Position numbers and translations under genes: made by a program. A stretch of DNA of 64,000 nucleotides from Halomarinibacterium sp041392125. Lineage in GTDB: Bacteria; Bacteroidota; Bacteroidia; Flavobacteriales; Flavobacteriaceae. The stretch spans positions 106,820 to 170,819 of the forward strand of contig JAWKMR010000008.1 in assembly GCA_041392125.1 (NCBI GenBank), written 5' to 3'. How positions within the stretch are numbered: position 1 is the first letter of the stretch; each line of letters begins with the position of its first letter. The notes beneath the pieces were generated by a model. The model searched no databases, had not been told where the DNA came from, and saw only the letters and a list, made by a program, of their open reading frames with translations. Positions 62,330 to 64,000 of this stretch are shown here, one piece after another.

Positions 62330-64000
62330 ATGAGTACCAAGCAAAATTTAGATATTCAATTTACCTATATACGAGAGGGGATAGATAACCACACACTCCT
62401 ATCACTTTATAAATTAATGTTGAAACCGCGAATGATTGAGGAAAAAATGCTCATTCTTTTGCGGCAAGGAAAAATATCTAAATGGTTTAGCGGTATTGGT
62501 CAAGAAGCGATCTCGGTAGGTGTAACTGCTGTTTTGGATAAAGATGAATACATCCTTCCCATGCATCGAAATTTGGCCGTTTTTACAGGACGAGAGATTC
62601 CGTTATCTCGCTTATTTTCGCAGTGGCAGGGAAAAGCTAGCGGATTTACCAAAGGCAGAGACCGAAGTTTTCACTTTGGTACTCAAGAATTTAATATTGT
62701 AGGAATGATTTCTCATTTGGGCCCTCAATTTGGGGTGGCAGACGGTATTGCACTGGGAAATTTACTAAAGAAAAACAATCAAATTTGTGCTGTGTTTACC
62801 GGAGAAGGAGGAACCAGTGAAGGAGATATTCATGAGGCGCTTAATGTAGCTTCAGTTTGGGACTTGCCCGTGCTTTTTTGCATTGAAAATAATGGCTACG
62901 GACTATCAACACCTACCAAAGAACAATATAATTGCGAACATCTTGCAGACCGTGCCAAAGGCTACGGAATGGAAGCCCATATTCTGGACGGAAATAATAT
63001 TCTTGAAGTCTATTCAAAATTGAAAACTATTACCGATAGCATGCGCAAAAACCCACACCCTGTTTTTGTGGAATTTAAAACCTTTAGAATGCGGGGGCAT
63101 GAGGAGGCCAGCGGTACCAAATACGTTCCACAGGAATTGATGGATGCTTGGGCTGCCAAAGATCCTTTAGAAAATTATAGTAACTTTCTAAAAGCTGAAG
63201 GTATTTTAACTGATGAAATGGAGGTGGTCGCAAAAGAAGAAATCCTTAAGGAAATTAATGCACATTTAGATAGTGCCTTTGCGGAAGAAAAGATTACCTC
63301 TTCTGAAAGTGAAGAATTAAACGATGTTTTTCATCCTTTTATATATCAGGAAGTTAAACAAAATTCAGAAACCAAGGAATTACGATTTGTAGACGCTGTT
63401 TCTGAAGGGCTAAAACAAGCCATGGAACGTCACCATAATTTAGTTATTATGGGGCAGGATATTGCCGAATATGGAGGCGTATTTAAAATCACTGAAGGCT
63501 TTGTTGATATTTTTGGAAAGGAAAGGGTTCGAAATACACCTATATGCGAATCGGCTATTCTTTCAGCAGCAATGGGGCTCTCCATTAATGGATTTAAAAG
63601 TGTGGTGGAAATGCAATTTGCCGATTTTGTAACTTCCGGTTTTAATCCTATTGTTAATTATTTAGCAAAATCGCATTATCGTTGGGCTCAAAAGGCAGAT
63701 GTGGTGGTTCGTATGCCTTGTGGCGCAGGAGTAGGGGCAGGCCCATTTCATAGTCAAACCAACGAAGCATGGTTTACTCATACACCGGGTTTAAAAGTCG
63801 TCTATCCTGCGTTCCCGGTAGATGCCAAAGGGCTTTTAGCAACCGCTATTGAAGATCCAAATCCCGTCATGTATTTTGAGCACAAAGCTCTTTACAGAAG
63901 TGTGCGACAAGAGGTGCCTACTCAGTATTACACCATTCCGTTCGGAAAGGCTTCTCTTTTAAAAGAGGGAAATGATGTAACCATTATAACGTATGGCGCC
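62330..64000 (+). CDS. Thiamine-diphosphate 2-oxoacid dehydrogenase E1, alpha-beta fusion (3' end outside window)
   Basis: 557 codons from ATG (MSTKQNLDIQFTYIREGIDN) to the window edge, no stop. Residues 1 to about 335 are the E1 alpha domain, with the ThDP motif GEG(158-160)...NN(187-188). From about residue 345 the E1 beta domain follows (RFVDAVSEGLKQAMERH, MGQDIAEYGG, CESAILSAAMGLSINGF, DPNPVMYFEHKALYRS). The fusion is the form Bacteroidota use for the branched-chain/2-oxoisovalerate or pyruvate-type complex. It decarboxylates the 2-oxoacid and loads the lipoyl domain of E2. Substrate and C-terminus are not visible. Confidence 0.94.
   Translation, partial: MSTKQNLDIQFTYIREGIDNHTLLSLYKLMLKPRMIEEKMLILLRQGKISKWFSGIGQEAISVGVTAVLDKDEYILPMHRNLAVFTGREIPLSRLFSQWQGKASGFTKGRDRSFHFGTQEFNIVGMISHLGPQFGVADGIALGNLLKKNNQICAVFTGEGGTSEGDIHEALNVASVWDLPVLFCIENNGYGLSTPTKEQYNCEHLADRAKGYGMEAHILDGNNILEVYSKLKTITDSMRKNPHPVFVEFKTFRMRGHEEASGTKYVPQELMDAWAAKDPLENYSNFLKAEGILTDEMEVVAKEEILKEINAHLDSAFAEEKITSSESEELNDVFHPFIYQEVKQNSETKELRFVDAVSEGLKQAMERHHNLVIMGQDIAEYGGVFKITEGFVDIFGKERVRNTPICESAILSAAMGLSINGFKSVVEMQFADFVTSGFNPIVNYLAKSHYRWAQKADVVVRMPCGAGVGAGPFHSQTNEAWFTHTPGLKVVYPAFPVDAKGLLATAIEDPNPVMYFEHKALYRSVRQEVPTQYYTIPFGKASLLKEGNDVTIITYGA

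Overview
The window is ordinary chromosomal DNA of a marine-type member of the Flavobacteriaceae (phylum Bacteroidota). The evidence is low GC, two secreted proteins with type IX secretion (T9SS) type A C-terminal domains, Bacteroidota-type LptD and TamB, bacillithiol synthase BshA, a QEGLA-motif peptidase, AUG starts without Shine-Dalgarno sequences, and many copies of the Bacteroidota promoter -7 element TAnnTTTG. I see no insertion sequence, prophage, CRISPR array or rRNA operon. The genus cannot be fixed from this sequence.

Layout. 1-2.85 kb is a leftward run: gcvT, an RmlD-like reductase, pterin carbinolamine dehydratase and yebC (cut by the window edge). 2.96-8.9 kb holds nnrDE, a TlpA-like lipoprotein, hutH, a T9SS protein and a lipoprotein. 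8.9-20.2 kb holds clpC, gyrA with a TPR gene, an NlpC/P60 peptidase, a thiolase and a 7TM-HD phosphohydrolase. 20.26-20.77 kb has tRNA-Ser(GCT), tRNA-Pro(TGG), tRNA-Arg(TCT) and a duplicated terminator-bearing 68-bp repeat. 20.8-25.0 kb is leftward: tsaD-tfoX-rsmE, then a second unit that begins with a 57-codon gene behind a palindrome-covered promoter and continues into DUF4159 and a THUMP-like methyltransferase.

25.1-34.0 kb is envelope biogenesis: tamB, ridA, lptD and an N-acetylmuramoyl-alanine amidase. 34.0-42.1 kb is one rightward run: an MCE/MlaD protein, a membrane HdrC-like iron-sulfur protein, a HAD-like protein, an HdrB-like protein, an unknown, a GH3/beta-lactamase-fold fusion and bshA. 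42.1-50.8 kb has an M19-like dipeptidase, a small beta-barrel protein, a FAD/iron-sulfur oxidase, an LpxH-like phosphoesterase, aroC and a dicarboxylate symporter. 50.8-53.9 kb is a three-gene module: ATP-grasp ligase, N-formylglutamate amidohydrolase-like enzyme and QEGLA metallopeptidase. 53.9-58.1 kb has a membrane methyltransferase, a DCC thioredoxin-like protein, mutS2, ung and a 35-aa membrane protein. 58.1-61.2 kb is a tightly packed operon: 2OG-Fe(II) oxygenase, SUI1, nucleoside phosphorylase and a periplasmic-binding fold without signal peptide. The window ends with a T9SS leucine-rich-repeat protein and an E1 alpha/beta fusion (cut by the edge).

Most genes are housekeeping. The parts most likely to hide undescribed biology are the ATP-grasp/NFG/QEGLA module, the oxygenase/SUI1/phosphorylase/binding-protein operon, the HdrBC-like cluster next to bshA, and the palindrome-controlled small-gene operon at 22.7-22.9 kb. 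Functions come from reading motifs by eye; no database search was run.
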